In this document: positions 8,140 through 16,563 of the stretch, piece by piece
How the letters are laid out: every line of letters starts with the position of its first letter
How positions within the stretch are numbered: position 1 is the first letter of the stretch
Assembly (NCBI GenBank): GCA_947089855.1
Contig: CAMUML010000004.1
Location: 56,376-120,375 of the forward strand
Direction of reading: 5' to 3'
Source: an uncultured Eubacterium sp.
GTDB lineage: Bacteria; Bacillota; Clostridia; Lachnospirales; Lachnospiraceae
Length of the DNA: 64,000 nucleotides
Program-made: the position numbers and the translations under genes
The notes under the pieces: generated by a model
The model's database searches: none
Seen by the model: only the letters and a program-made list of their open reading frames with translations
Told to the model about the DNA's origin: nothing

Positions 8140-8168
8140 TTGACATATTCTACGCAATTTCATATAAT
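8140..8168 (+). promoter_or_regulatory. Consensus promoter of the type III antitoxin RNA
   Basis: TTGACA, 17 bp, TATAAT: a perfect sigma-A promoter whose start site (about 8175) is 20 bp before the tandem repeats of the antitoxin RNA. Confidence 0.8.
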
Positions 8169-8194
8169 ACTATTAGAGACGGAGCAATCCGCCA

Positions 8195-8286
8195 TCGAAA
8201 ATATTGTTCGCACACCGTCTGCGACTAGTAAATGTACGGCTCGAAAATATTGTTCGCTTACCGGAAGCGTCTAATAAATGTCCGGC
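8195..8286 (+). repeat. Two 46-bp tandem repeats of the antitoxin RNA
   Basis: The two units are identical over the first 17 bases (TCGAAAATATTGTTCGC) and again over TAAATGT near the end, and differ in the middle, where ACACCGTCTGCGACTAG is replaced by TTACCGGAAGCGTCTAA. Confidence 0.8.
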
Positions 8287-8297
8287 TTGAAAATTCT

Positions 8298-8329
8298 AGC
8301 CTTATCGCTTAGGTGATAAGGCTATTTTT
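8298..8329 (+). terminator. Terminator between antitoxin RNA and toxin gene
   Basis: A perfect 9-bp stem AGCCTTATC/GATAAGGCT (8298-8306, 8315-8323) is followed by ATTTTT. In type III loci this terminator sets the RNA-to-toxin ratio by limiting read-through. Confidence 0.85.
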
Positions 8330-8343
8330 ACGGAGAGAATATT

Positions 8344-8571
8344 ATGGATTACCAAGAAGGTTACGTTTATCATATTAAAGACGAATATTTTATTAAAGCA
8401 ACCGATCCGAACCTTATGCAAAATAAGGAAAATGGTAACTATCGCCCAACCTTCTACTGTATGCGTGATGAAAAAACGGCTTTGCTTTGGCTGGTTCCTC
8501 TCAGCAGTCGCATTGACAATGTCATTTACTTAAGAAATCCCTCATACAACCTGAACCATAAAAATGCCTAA
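8344..8571 (+). pseudogene. Truncated CptN-like type III toxin (endoribonuclease)
   Basis: A 75-codon frame beginning MDYQEGYVYHIKDEYF and continuing with the tract LMQNKENGNYRPTFYC and PLSSRID matches the first half of CptN/ToxN/AbiQ-type toxins, which normally have about 150-170 residues. After SSRID the sequence no longer resembles the family and stops 19 codons later, so the C-terminal half, including part of the active site, is missing. GGAGAG lies 6 bp before the ATG. The break coincides with an 18-bp sequence (8517-8534) that recurs at 57831-57848, which may mark a rearrangement. The protein is probably inactive. Confidence 0.65.
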
Positions 8572-8790
8572 CCAGGAACGCTGTTAATTGTGGCCTCCCG
8601 GACGCCGGATGGGGGGCCGCAATGTAACATCCACTTTATCAGCTTAACCGCCTGTTATCTGGCTCCATAGCCTGCTTCAATTCCATGATTTCCAAAATTT
8701 TTTATTTTACGCAACCGCACCACTCCAAAATACGTTATACCCTATAGGAACCATCATTTTCCTAAGACCACATAAAAAGGAGGGACCATT
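8572..8790. other. Intergenic region upstream of the serpin gene
   Basis: It contains a GC-rich dyad around 8591-8620 (GGCCTCCC with GGGGGGCC) just after the toxin relic, then AT-rich DNA leading to the serpin ribosome site (AAAGGAGG). No promoter with good spacing was identified. Confidence 0.4.
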
Positions 8791-10488
8791 ATGAAACAAA
8801 AACGGATAGGGCATACCCCCTACATACTGATAGCCGGACTGCTCCTGCTGCTCCTGTCAGTACCGGGTATAGGTATCCTGCAGGCCAAAAACAGCACCAT
8901 GCAATATAACAACAATGTCTTTACAAAAAAACTGCTGCAAAACACCAAAGCCATCCGCTGCGGGAAAACAGAAAAGGCGGCTGTAAAAATTAACCAGCCA
9001 TTAAAAGAAACCTATGCCCTGCTGGCCAAAATGAAGCTTTCCGCCAGCAAAGGCAGCCAGACGGCAAAGCAGGATGGACTATGTGCCACACTTGTACTTG
9101 CAAAGAAAAACGGCAGCAAGGCCATCTATACCATACAAGGGAATACTTTGCAAAAAGGCAAAAAAACTTATACGATTACAAAACATAACCCATTGAAAAA
9201 ACTCTCTGCACTCTGCGGCCTAGACCCAGGCGCCAAAACCACAGCGCTGGCAACCGCAAACTATCCAAAGATGGCTGCCTACCCAAATGAAATGCAGGAA
9301 GGGTACGAAAAATCCTATGAACTATGGAACCAACAGCGCAGGGCACGCCAAAAAGCCGGTACCCTGTTGCCAGACAGTGTACTTGCCTTCTACAAAGATA
9401 CGGCAAATGAGTTCCTGTCGGATGCCGGCAGCAAAAACTGCATTTATTCGCCAGTCAATATCTATATGGCGCTTGCGATGCTTGCAGAAACGGCCGGTGG
9501 GGACAGCCGTTCCCAGATCCTCAACCTGCTGCATGAAACGGACACCAGCTCGCTTTGCAAACAGGCCAAAAACCTATGGACAGCCAACTACCGCAACGAC
9601 GGCGCTACGACCTCTATCCTGGCCAACTCCCTGTGGCTGAATAACCAGGTTGCCTTCCAGCAAAAGACACTGGATACCCTTGCAGGCAACTACCTTGCTT
9701 CCTCCTACTGGGGCGACCCGTCCACTGGTGCAATGACAACTGAACTGCAAAACTGGGTAAACAATCAGACCGGCGGCCTGCTAAAAGATGCCGTAAAATC
9801 TATCGAGCTAAATCCATCTACCATTATGGACCTTGTATCCACCATTTATTTCCGTGGAAAATGGGACCTTACCTTCCAAAAAGAAAACAACGATACCAAG
9901 GTATTCCACAGCCCTGGCAAAGACATGCAAGCTAAATTTATGAACCAGACCGACAGCTTAGGTACTTATTATTGGGGAACTGGATTCGGCGCCATCAAAC
10001 TGCACTTTGTAGACGGCGGGTACATGTGGCTAATACTTCCGGATAAAGGGGTAAGCACCGAAAGCCTCATCTCGGACGGCGGATACCTAGACATGGTACT
10101 TGCCGGTGACAGCTGGGAAATTTCCAAACACCTGACCATCCACTACTCCGTACCAAAATTTGACGTTTCTTCGGATATGCAATTAAACAAAACCTTACAG
10201 GCCTTAGGCGTCACAAATATATTCGACGCTTCAAAAGCGGACTTTACCCCGCTTGTTAGCCCGGAAAATAATTTCCAACCATTTATCAGCAAAGCAAGGC
10301 ACGCCGCGCGTGTCAAAATTGACGAAGAAGGCTGCACGGCCGCCGCATTTACCGAACTAATGATGGATGGCGCCGGGATACCTCCAAGCGATGAAATGAA
10401 CTTTATCGTCGACCGCCCATTTTTATTTGCCATAATAAGCGACACAGGCCATCCATTGTTCCTGGGTACCGTAAACCAGCCAAACTAA
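8791..10488 (+). CDS. Secreted serpin (serine protease inhibitor)
   Basis: A 565-residue exported serpin. Residues 1-32 form a signal peptide with a Leu-rich core. Residues about 33-195 are a lysine-rich N-terminal part not belonging to the serpin fold. The serpin domain fills about 205-565, starting with the helix A/B region (NCIYSPVNIYMALAMLAETAGG). The reactive-centre loop has an inhibitory hinge, EEGCTAAAF (512-520), with small residues at P12-P10, and ends before the conserved FIVDRPFLF strand. The likely cleavage site lies around FTELMMDGAG. Gut bacterial serpins are known to inhibit host neutrophil or pancreatic proteases; the target here is unknown. Strong AAAGGAGG before the ATG. Confidence 0.92.
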   Translation: MKQKRIGHTPYILIAGLLLLLLSVPGIGILQAKNSTMQYNNNVFTKKLLQNTKAIRCGKTEKAAVKINQPLKETYALLAKMKLSASKGSQTAKQDGLCATLVLAKKNGSKAIYTIQGNTLQKGKKTYTITKHNPLKKLSALCGLDPGAKTTALATANYPKMAAYPNEMQEGYEKSYELWNQQRRARQKAGTLLPDSVLAFYKDTANEFLSDAGSKNCIYSPVNIYMALAMLAETAGGDSRSQILNLLHETDTSSLCKQAKNLWTANYRNDGATTSILANSLWLNNQVAFQQKTLDTLAGNYLASSYWGDPSTGAMTTELQNWVNNQTGGLLKDAVKSIELNPSTIMDLVSTIYFRGKWDLTFQKENNDTKVFHSPGKDMQAKFMNQTDSLGTYYWGTGFGAIKLHFVDGGYMWLILPDKGVSTESLISDGGYLDMVLAGDSWEISKHLTIHYSVPKFDVSSDMQLNKTLQALGVTNIFDASKADFTPLVSPENNFQPFISKARHAARVKIDEEGCTAAAFTELMMDGAGIPPSDEMNFIVDRPFLFAIISDTGHPLFLGTVNQPN

Positions 10489-10507
10489 TTGCCCATCTGC
10501 TTTTAAC

Positions 10508-10600
10508 CACAATGTACATTGTGAACCACGTAACGCCTACGGAAACCAGCCGGAGGATGGGGCGGCGGGCTGGCTTCCTGCGACGTTGGAAGCCAACCCA
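10508..10600. other. Convergent intergenic region with a 16-bp palindrome and competing hairpins
   Basis: CACAATGTACATTGTG (10508-10523) is a perfect 16-bp palindrome just after the serpin gene. Downstream, GGAAACCAGCC (10541-10551) can pair with GGCTGGCTTCC (10569-10579), and TGGCTTCC can instead pair with GGAAGCCA further on. The hairpins lie between converging genes and may act as a weak two-way terminator, though no T-run follows. Confidence 0.4.
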
Positions 10601-10605
10601 CCGCC

Positions 10606-11649
10606 TCAATCCCCTCTCCCAAGAAAGCCCCGCACATTCCCACTCGTCACCTTCGCATACTCTAAATAAACATACCGCCCTTTTTCAAACGCAATCCCAT
10701 CCATCCCTTCCCCCAAAGCCAAAGCTACCGCCAGCTTTGCAATCGCCGCCGCCTGCCCTTCTTTATCGTTATATACCGTCGCGGCCAATTCTTCATCCGC
10801 CACTGCATGCAGCCCGGCCTGCGTCCCATCAATTCCAAAAAACACCGGCAAAGCAGACTCCGTAACATTGAGTTTTTTATACGCATCCATTGCTCCAAGC
10901 GCCATGTCGTCGTTGTTTGCCAAAACCAGTTCAATCTGGTTCTGGTACTGGCCGATCATCTGCATCATCCGGTTCTGTGCCTGCGCGCGGCTCCAGTTTG
11001 CAATCCCGCAGCTTAATTTTTCCAATGCAATCCCCCTGTTTTTCAGTGTATCGACTGCATTTTCCGTCCTTATAATCGCATCCTGGTGGCCCGGTTCCCC
11101 TTCCAGTACGACGTATTGGACCTTGCCGTCATTATTCCGGTCGATCCTGTTGTTGTCAGCACGTACCGCATCTGCCGCCAGTTCCCCTTGCATGACGCCG
11201 GACTGCCTAGCATCCGCACCAACATAATAAAGCCCGTCCCACTGCATCATATCTTCTGCAACCGGTTCACGGTTAAAAAAAATAACTGGGATTGCATGCT
11301 CCCTGGCAAGGTCAATAATTTCCGCCGGGTTTGCCCGGTCGACCAAATTTATACAAAGCACATTGCAGCCAGAATCGATCAGTTCTTTGACCTGGTCGTC
11401 CTGCCGACGCTGTGAGCCTGCCGCATCCCGGATTGACATTGTAATATGCAAGCGCCCGCTTTCCATTGTTTCAAACTGCGCCCGCAGGCAGCCAAGCAGT
11501 TCTGTAAGGAATGTATCGCTTTGGTCATAATAAGCCACTCCAACCTGGACCATATCTACTGCTGCCGCCTGCTTGGTTCCGCATCCGCAGATAGCCAGGA
11601 AACTTATTGCAAAAACAATACCTGCCGCCAAAAATTTTTTTACATCCAC
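10606..11649 (-). CDS. Galactose/glucose-binding lipoprotein, MglB-like, normal topology
   Basis: A sugar-binding protein of the periplasmic-binding type I fold, anchored by a lipobox (LAIC-GC). The domain order is that of E. coli MglB: GVAYYDQSDTF at the start, then CINLVD, VIFFNREP, the calcium loop DRNNDGKVQ, PGHQDAIIRT and ANNDDM. The start is a GTG with AGGGAGG 6 bp upstream; the ATG two codons earlier is too close to that ribosome site. Last gene of the operon with the kinase, regulator and a second binding protein, so it may feed the sensor rather than, or as well as, the transporter. It serves as an in-window control for the rearranged MglB at 21948-23315. Confidence 0.82.
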   Translation of the reverse strand: MDVKKFLAAGIVFAISFLAICGCGTKQAAAVDMVQVGVAYYDQSDTFLTELLGCLRAQFETMESGRLHITMSIRDAAGSQRRQDDQVKELIDSGCNVLCINLVDRANPAEIIDLAREHAIPVIFFNREPVAEDMMQWDGLYYVGADARQSGVMQGELAADAVRADNNRIDRNNDGKVQYVVLEGEPGHQDAIIRTENAVDTLKNRGIALEKLSCGIANWSRAQAQNRMMQMIGQYQNQIELVLANNDDMALGAMDAYKKLNVTESALPVFFGIDGTQAGLHAVADEELAATVYNDKEGQAAAIAKLAVALALGEGMDGIAFEKGRYVYLEYAKVTSGNVRGFLGRGD

Positions 11650-11688
11650 TGGCATCCTCCCTTTACGCTTCCAGGACACCCGGTTCCG

Positions 11689-12663
11689 TTATTGGCTCAT
11701 CGTAAACAGGATCTCCTGGTTTTTGTCGTCAAACAGCATATCCCGGCGCATCACGGTATAGGGAACCTTTTGCCCTTCCATTTTATGAAAAAAAGAGCGG
11801 ATGCCCTGCGCTGCCTCAGACAGGCTTTGATAACCCATGCTAAACCCGTCCGGCACTACCAGGCACCTGGCAATCCCGGTATCCAGATAATAGACTGCTT
11901 CCGTAGAATCCCCAACCCCATATACCAAAGCCCCATGCAGGTTATTGGCCGCCGCACATTCCCCTGCTGCTATCAGGCTGTAGTTATCAAGCGCAATTAC
12001 AAAATCCGCTTTTGGCAAGTGTTCCAGGTTTGTTTCCCCATCCTGCCCAAAAGGGCCGCAGGCTTCCCAGCATATGCTGGCCCCAAAGCCGTCCAGTGCA
12101 TTTAAAAACCCATCCCTGCGGCTGGCTGCGGCCTGTGAGCTTCCATCCTGTGCCACAATACCAATAGATTTTCCTGCGAGGTTTTGGTTATAGTCTTCTA
12201 ACAGCTCTGCCGCCACTGCCTCCCCTACCGCATAGTGGTCTGGCTCCACAGATGGGAAACTGGATGCAGCCCCTTCCTCAGAAGTGGTATCCCCTACCAG
12301 CATTACCGGGACTTTCTTATCTATTTTTATCAGCAGCTCCTCCATATCCGGCCCATAGGACGGCTGCACGATCACTGCATCCGCACCATGTTCGATTTCC
12401 CGCAAAAGGACATCTTTTATTTCTGCCACTGCCATGCCGCCCCTGGTGCTGGCGACATTTAATTCAACCCTCTGGTCCCTGGCAGCCATTTTCAAGCCAT
12501 AACGGAATGCCGCCCATTGGCTGTCGTCGGAATTTTGGATAACCACGGACACCTTTTTCAAATCCTGCCCGCCCTTTTCCCGCATCATGATAAAAATAAC
12601 CATCAGGGTTATGGTAGCCAGGGCCGCCTCGACGGCCAGAAATAATTTCCTACTGTTTTTCAT
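11689..12663 (-). CDS. Sugar-binding (PBP type I) sensor protein
   Basis: A 324-residue protein with an N-terminal membrane anchor (about 8-28, no lipobox cysteine) and a LacI/ribose-binding type fold: VSVVIQNSDDSQWAAFRYGLKMAA, GADAVIVQPS, PVMLVGDTT. The first ATG overlaps the kinase stop (ATGA). Such membrane-tethered binding proteins next to YesM-type kinases are known from Clostridia to present the ligand to the kinase's outside domain. No ABC partner is adjacent on this side, which favours a sensing role. Ligand unknown; a hexose is likely from context. Confidence 0.75.
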   Translation of the reverse strand: MKNSRKLFLAVEAALATITLMVIFIMMREKGGQDLKKVSVVIQNSDDSQWAAFRYGLKMAARDQRVELNVASTRGGMAVAEIKDVLLREIEHGADAVIVQPSYGPDMEELLIKIDKKVPVMLVGDTTSEEGAASSFPSVEPDHYAVGEAVAAELLEDYNQNLAGKSIGIVAQDGSSQAAASRRDGFLNALDGFGASICWEACGPFGQDGETNLEHLPKADFVIALDNYSLIAAGECAAANNLHGALVYGVGDSTEAVYYLDTGIARCLVVPDGFSMGYQSLSEAAQGIRSFFHKMEGQKVPYTVMRRDMLFDDKNQEILFTMSQ

Positions 12664-14474
12664 GCCTCACCATCCCCATCCCCTGTGTTTCCATGCAGGC
12701 TTTCCCCGCCAAATAAATTCCCTTTTTCCAAGACCTTGCGGTTTTCTTCCGTATCATCCACTGCTGGGATACGTATCCAGACCGTAGTCCCCTCATCTGG
12801 CTCGCTTTCCACGGACAGCCCATACGCTTTCCCAAACATGATCTGGATACGGTTATTCACATTTACAAGCCCAACCCCAGAGCCTTTTTTATGGATCCGG
12901 CCGCTGTCAGTCAACAGCATAGCCACTTCCTCCTCAGTCATGCCGACACCGTTATCCGATACGGAAAGGACTACCGCCCCATCCTGTTTTTTACCGGAAA
13001 CCGTAATCTCCCCGCCGTCATCCATGCCCCTGACCCCATAATTAATCGCATTTTCCAAAATCGGCTGCAATACCAGCTTTACCGTACAGCAGCTATACAC
13101 GGCCTCATCGACAGCAAACGTAACCGAAAAGAAATTTTTGTAACGGACTTTTTGTATATTCATATAGCTTTGTGCATGCTGCATCTCCTCTTTGATACTG
13201 ATCACTGTCCGCCCTTTGGACAGGCTGATCCGGAAAAGCCTGGCCAGCTCCGAAATCATAACTACCGCTTCGTCATTGCGCCCCGCTTCGACCATCCAAG
13301 TGATCGAATCCAGCGTATTGTACAAAAAATGCGGGTTGATCTGGCTTTGCAGTGCATCCAGTTCGCTTTTGCGCCGTTCATTCTGCTCAATGACAATGGT
13401 TTTCATTAAAGTTTCAATCTGCTCATAAGAATTTTGTATCGAACAGCCAAGATGGCGGATTTCCCTTGGCCCGCCAATATAAATCTCTGGCTTTTTCCCT
13501 GCTTCGTATTCCGCCACCGAATGGTCCAGCTTTAAAATCGGCCTGGAAATACGTACGGAAATCATGCGGTTGACCACTGCCAGCATCATAGCCATCAGCA
13601 GGATCAGCACTACAATAAAATACCGGATATTAAACATACCGTGTGTAAATGTAGTATAAGGGATCACCCCCACCAGCTTCCATCCTGTGTAGCTAATCGT
13701 ATTTACAATTACTTTGCGGCGGCTGTTTTCAAATATTTCGTCATAGACGCCGTCCTTATATGCCGCAGCGGACCGATTATTTTCCCTGGCAATCCCATTG
13801 CTGATCTGTATCTGCCTCGTATGGTAGATAATCTGCCCATTGCCGTCGCATAGATAATAGTATTGCCCGTTGTCAGATGCATTGATCTTTTTCATCAAAC
13901 GTGAAATACCGGAATAATCCATATCTACAAGCAAAACGCCCGTCTGCGGCACCCCGTGGTCAGTAAGCTCTATCATACGGCTTAAGGAAATCACCCAGTA
14001 ATAACGGTGTGTGGCATCGTCAAACAGGTTTTGGATATGCGGGATCGAAAAATGCATATTTTCCATCTCTCCCGCTGCCTTTTGGTACCAGCCCTGCCTC
14101 GTAACGTTTGGGTCTTCTTTTTGCAAAGCAACCGGTTCTGCCGCCATAAGGCTCCCATAATGGTTATAGACAGCAATGCTGCGCAAGTTGCTTTTATTTG
14201 CCTCATACAGCAGGTTCATCCCCCGCTGGATGTCGTTATCCGGGCTTGAAAAATCATGTTCTTTTATCACATTATAATAGACCGCGTCAGAAACCTGCCG
14301 CATGCTGACCAGGTAATCCTCCATATTTTCGCCGGTCTGCTCCATCAGCTTTTGCGTACTTTGTATGATCTCCTGGCGGAAGGACACCGAAAAACGCAGG
14401 TACATAATGAACCCAAGGGCCAGCATAATAAAAACGGACAGCATCGAAAAAGCAGCCATAATCGCCGCCTGCAT
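12660..14474 (-). CDS. YesM-type sensor histidine kinase
   Basis: A kinase of about 604 residues: membrane segment near the N-terminus, a large outside sensor domain (dCache-like, with GVLLVDMDYSGI), a second membrane segment, a HAMP linker (RISRPILKL) and the His_kinase/HATPase pair. QINPHFLYNTLDSI contains the phospho-acceptor His (about 382), and NAINYGVRG and DNGVGM are the N- and G1-box. I start at an ATG with AAAGG 7 bp upstream, 28 bp after the regulator stop; an in-frame ATG at 14573 lies inside the regulator gene and has no ribosome site. Partner of the response regulator upstream. Confidence 0.88.
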   Translation of the reverse strand: MQAAIMAAFSMLSVFIMLALGFIMYLRFSVSFRQEIIQSTQKLMEQTGENMEDYLVSMRQVSDAVYYNVIKEHDFSSPDNDIQRGMNLLYEANKSNLRSIAVYNHYGSLMAAEPVALQKEDPNVTRQGWYQKAAGEMENMHFSIPHIQNLFDDATHRYYWVISLSRMIELTDHGVPQTGVLLVDMDYSGISRLMKKINASDNGQYYYLCDGNGQIIYHTRQIQISNGIARENNRSAAAYKDGVYDEIFENSRRKVIVNTISYTGWKLVGVIPYTTFTHGMFNIRYFIVVLILLMAMMLAVVNRMISVRISRPILKLDHSVAEYEAGKKPEIYIGGPREIRHLGCSIQNSYEQIETLMKTIVIEQNERRKSELDALQSQINPHFLYNTLDSITWMVEAGRNDEAVVMISELARLFRISLSKGRTVISIKEEMQHAQSYMNIQKVRYKNFFSVTFAVDEAVYSCCTVKLVLQPILENAINYGVRGMDDGGEITVSGKKQDGAVVLSVSDNGVGMTEEEVAMLLTDSGRIHKKGSGVGLVNVNNRIQIMFGKAYGLSVESEPDEGTTVWIRIPAVDDTEENRKVLEKGNLFGGESLHGNTGDGDGEA

Positions 14475-14502
14475 CCCGCTGCCTTTCCCCTTGGCCTTAA
14501 AA

Positions 14503-16113
14503 TTATCTTTTACTTTCTGTATGCTCCGTCCTATATTTGGAAGGAGATACCCCAAAACGCCTTTTAAATACATAACTAAAATAATTTGGATCCGTATAAC
14601 CGACTTTATTTGCTATCCGATAACTTTTTTCCGTTGTCCCGATCAAAAGGGCCGCTGCCTGGTCCATCCGGTAATCCGTCAGGTAGCTGATAAAGGAATG
14701 CCCCGTCTCTTTTTTAAAGACCGTCGAAAAGTAAGAATTGGAAACCCCCAAAAACGCACAGATACAGTCCAGCGAAAGCTGTTCATCGGCATAATTGTTA
14801 TGGACGTACTCCTGTGCTTTTGCCACAAAAGACTGGGTTGACCTGCTGCGGGCACAAATTAATTTTTCCCGGAAAGCAAGGCTTGTACTAACCAGCCATC
14901 CGCGCAGTACATCCGGCTCCATATCCAGCAGGCTGCCATAAAGGTTTTTAATATCCCCGGTAAAATCCCCGTCTGCAATATCATGGTTTACCGAAAACCG
15001 GTAATAGGCACTGATCAGCTCCATAATACAGATATGATGCTGCTGAAGGGATGTTTGTGAAACAAATGTCTGGTGCAGGTACCGGTCCACCGCCGCCGTA
15101 ACATCCTCTGTAGAACCAAGCCGGACCATCTTAAACAGCTCTGTTAACGCCGTATCATCCACCGGGCCGGCATTTCCAGCTTCCTGCGGCACAATTTCAT
15201 TGTGGTTGATTGCCCTGCATGCGCCAAAAATAGCCCGGTAGGACACAGCCTCCCTCGCACTGCCATAAGACTGCGCCAATGATAGGATATTTGCGCACAC
15301 CTGCCCGATCCCCACGGTCACAACCGCGCCAACCATACGCCTAACATACCGGCAGAACCGGTCGCAATCATCGGTCAGGCCCGAAACCTCCGTTTCCTGG
15401 TGCAGCTGCGCAATCAAAACCATATTTCCAAGATACGAAAAACAATATGCCCGCCATTTCGGGGCCAGGCGTTCTTTCACCTGCTTTTGGACAGAAGCTG
15501 CTACCAGCACAGGATCCATGCCATCCGGCACCTGGCTCGAAGAAGTATGCACGGCAAGGCAGCAAAAATACGGCCCCGGAAACGACAACTGGCAGTCCGA
15601 AAGGTACTTTGGAACCTCTTCCTCATGGATCCTGCCCTCGATCAATGCATTATAAAAATCAGCCTGCAAAAGCGGCAAAGATTCCAGATAATAGTTTTTC
15701 AAAATCTCCACATTCCGCTTTTCGCTTATTTCCTGGTCCAGCTTCTTTTTTAACTGCGTAAACACATTTGCCAGCTCCAACGCATTGACTGGTTTTAAAA
15801 TATACTCTTCCGCCTCCAGGTGTATGGCCTCTTTTGCATACTCAAACTCGTCAAAGCCAGTAAAAAACAAAATTTTTGCGGCCGGAAATTCTGCCTTGAT
15901 ACGGCTGGAAAGTTCCATCCCGTCCATATACGGCATCCGTATGTCTGTCATAACCACATCTGGCTGGAATTCCTCTACCATTTCAAGCGCTTTTACGCCA
16001 TTGCAGGCATACCCGATCACCGAAAACCCTATGCCTTCCCAATCAATTTTTTTCATAATTGCCTGTATGACATCTTCTTCGTCATCTACAAGAAGAATCG
16101 TGTAGCAATCCAT
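14503..16113 (-). CDS. YesN-type response regulator, AraC family
   Basis: A 536-residue regulator. The receiver domain is at the N-terminus with acidic residues DDEED at 10-14 and phospho-acceptor Asp57 in MTDIRMP. A middle region of about 270 residues follows, and the C-terminus carries two AraC helix-turn-helices (YVHNNYADEQLSLDCICAFLG and YRIANKVGYTDPNYFSYVFK, the second being the AraC signature). The ATG is preferred over a GTG four codons upstream. It heads the operon RR-HK-binding protein-binding protein and probably controls the mgl genes nearby. Confidence 0.88.
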   Translation of the reverse strand: MDCYTILLVDDEEDVIQAIMKKIDWEGIGFSVIGYACNGVKALEMVEEFQPDVVMTDIRMPYMDGMELSSRIKAEFPAAKILFFTGFDEFEYAKEAIHLEAEEYILKPVNALELANVFTQLKKKLDQEISEKRNVEILKNYYLESLPLLQADFYNALIEGRIHEEEVPKYLSDCQLSFPGPYFCCLAVHTSSSQVPDGMDPVLVAASVQKQVKERLAPKWRAYCFSYLGNMVLIAQLHQETEVSGLTDDCDRFCRYVRRMVGAVVTVGIGQVCANILSLAQSYGSAREAVSYRAIFGACRAINHNEIVPQEAGNAGPVDDTALTELFKMVRLGSTEDVTAAVDRYLHQTFVSQTSLQQHHICIMELISAYYRFSVNHDIADGDFTGDIKNLYGSLLDMEPDVLRGWLVSTSLAFREKLICARSRSTQSFVAKAQEYVHNNYADEQLSLDCICAFLGVSNSYFSTVFKKETGHSFISYLTDYRMDQAAALLIGTTEKSYRIANKVGYTDPNYFSYVFKRRFGVSPSKYRTEHTESKR

Positions 16114-16247
16114 GTGCTTTTCCACCCCAATCTGTTATGCCTCCCCGTTTTTTAATATTTTTTCATCATACAGCCCAACGTCAAAGGCGCATGTTAAATT
16201 TTAAAAACGTCATCAAAATTTCTATACCATTCCACGCCAAAATATGC

Positions 16248-16253
16248 TATAAT
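16248..16253 (+). promoter_or_regulatory. Extended -10 promoter of the type I toxin mRNA
   Basis: TGCTATAAT on the plus strand is an extended -10 box; no good -35 is seen. The transcript would begin near 16260, and its first bases (CAGATTAGAACAGC) nearly match the start of the opposing antisense RNA. Confidence 0.55.
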
Positions 16254-16327
16254 ATTCTATAGTCAGATTAGAACAGCGTAGGGATAGTCTGGTGGTTATG
16301 CTTTCCGGAAACGGAAAGGAGGTACAT

Positions 16328-16405
16328 ATGGATACGTTAGAAGTTTTAACGCTGCTGTTAGTTATATTCACAGCTTTATCTTATCTCGACAACCACCGCA
16401 AGTAA
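16328..16405 (+). CDS. Small hydrophobic toxin, type I toxin-antitoxin (holin-like toxin family)
   Basis: A 25-residue peptide: MDTLEVLTLL start, hydrophobic core, charged tail DNHRK. This size, a single membrane helix and a basic end are typical of TxpA/Fst/holin-like (Hol_Tox) type I toxins that damage the membrane when over-made. AAAGGAGG lies 5 bp before the ATG, an unusually strong ribosome site that normally needs control. A convergent antisense RNA with its own promoter and terminator overlaps the 3' end. The gene is far below normal ORF cut-offs. The locus looks intact. Confidence 0.7.
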   Translation: MDTLEVLTLLLVIFTALSYLDNHRK

Positions 16406-16513
16406 AAGGGCTATCTCCTACAGCAATAGGGGATAGCCAATGTAACTATTAAACCACGTTTATTAGTTTCCGGTGACAGCCATCGGACGCGCAAATACCC
16501 TTTGGCTGTTTCT
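16403..16513 (-). ncRNA. Antisense RNA antitoxin opposing the small toxin
   Basis: On the minus strand TTGCAA (16543-16548), 17 bp, TATAAT (16520-16525) gives a start near 16513. The transcript ends at a hairpin (16408-16438: GGCTATCCCCT with AGGAGATAGCC) followed by CTTTT at the toxin stop codon. The RNA of about 110 nt is complementary to the 3' end of the toxin message, the arrangement known for txpA/RatA. The ends are estimated from the promoter and hairpin. Confidence 0.65.
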
Positions 16514-16519
16514 AATCTG

Positions 16520-16548
16520 ATTATAAATTATATCTTGCTCATTTGCAA
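16520..16548 (-). promoter_or_regulatory. Promoter of the antisense antitoxin RNA
   Basis: TTGCAA, 17 bp, TATAAT with ideal spacing on the minus strand, stronger than the toxin promoter, as expected if antitoxin RNA must exceed toxin mRNA. Confidence 0.7.
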
Positions 16549-16563
16549 GCGTTAATTTAGAAA

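Larger units (their letters stand above)
8175..8329 (+). ncRNA. Type III antitoxin RNA (CptI-like) with tandem repeats
   Basis: Between a consensus promoter and a rho-independent terminator lie two direct repeats of 46 bp (8195-8240 and 8241-8286), each starting TCGAAAATATTGTTCG and ending in ACGGC or CCGGC, with partial units on both sides. This promoter/repeats/terminator/toxin order is the hallmark of type III toxin-antitoxin loci, in which the endoribonuclease toxin cuts the repeat RNA into units that wrap and inhibit it. The unit length and the toxin family point to the CptIN group. The boundary at 8175 is estimated from the -10 box. Confidence 0.75.

Noticed and set aside
8195-8286. Tandem repeats as a possible CRISPR array
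   Set aside because: The two units are directly adjacent with no spacers, lie between a promoter and a terminator, and precede a CptN-like toxin; no cas genes are present.
10890-12105. Long plus-strand open frames opposite the binding-protein genes
   Set aside because: They are antisense shadows of high-GC third positions in the real genes and have no ribosome sites or recognisable domains.
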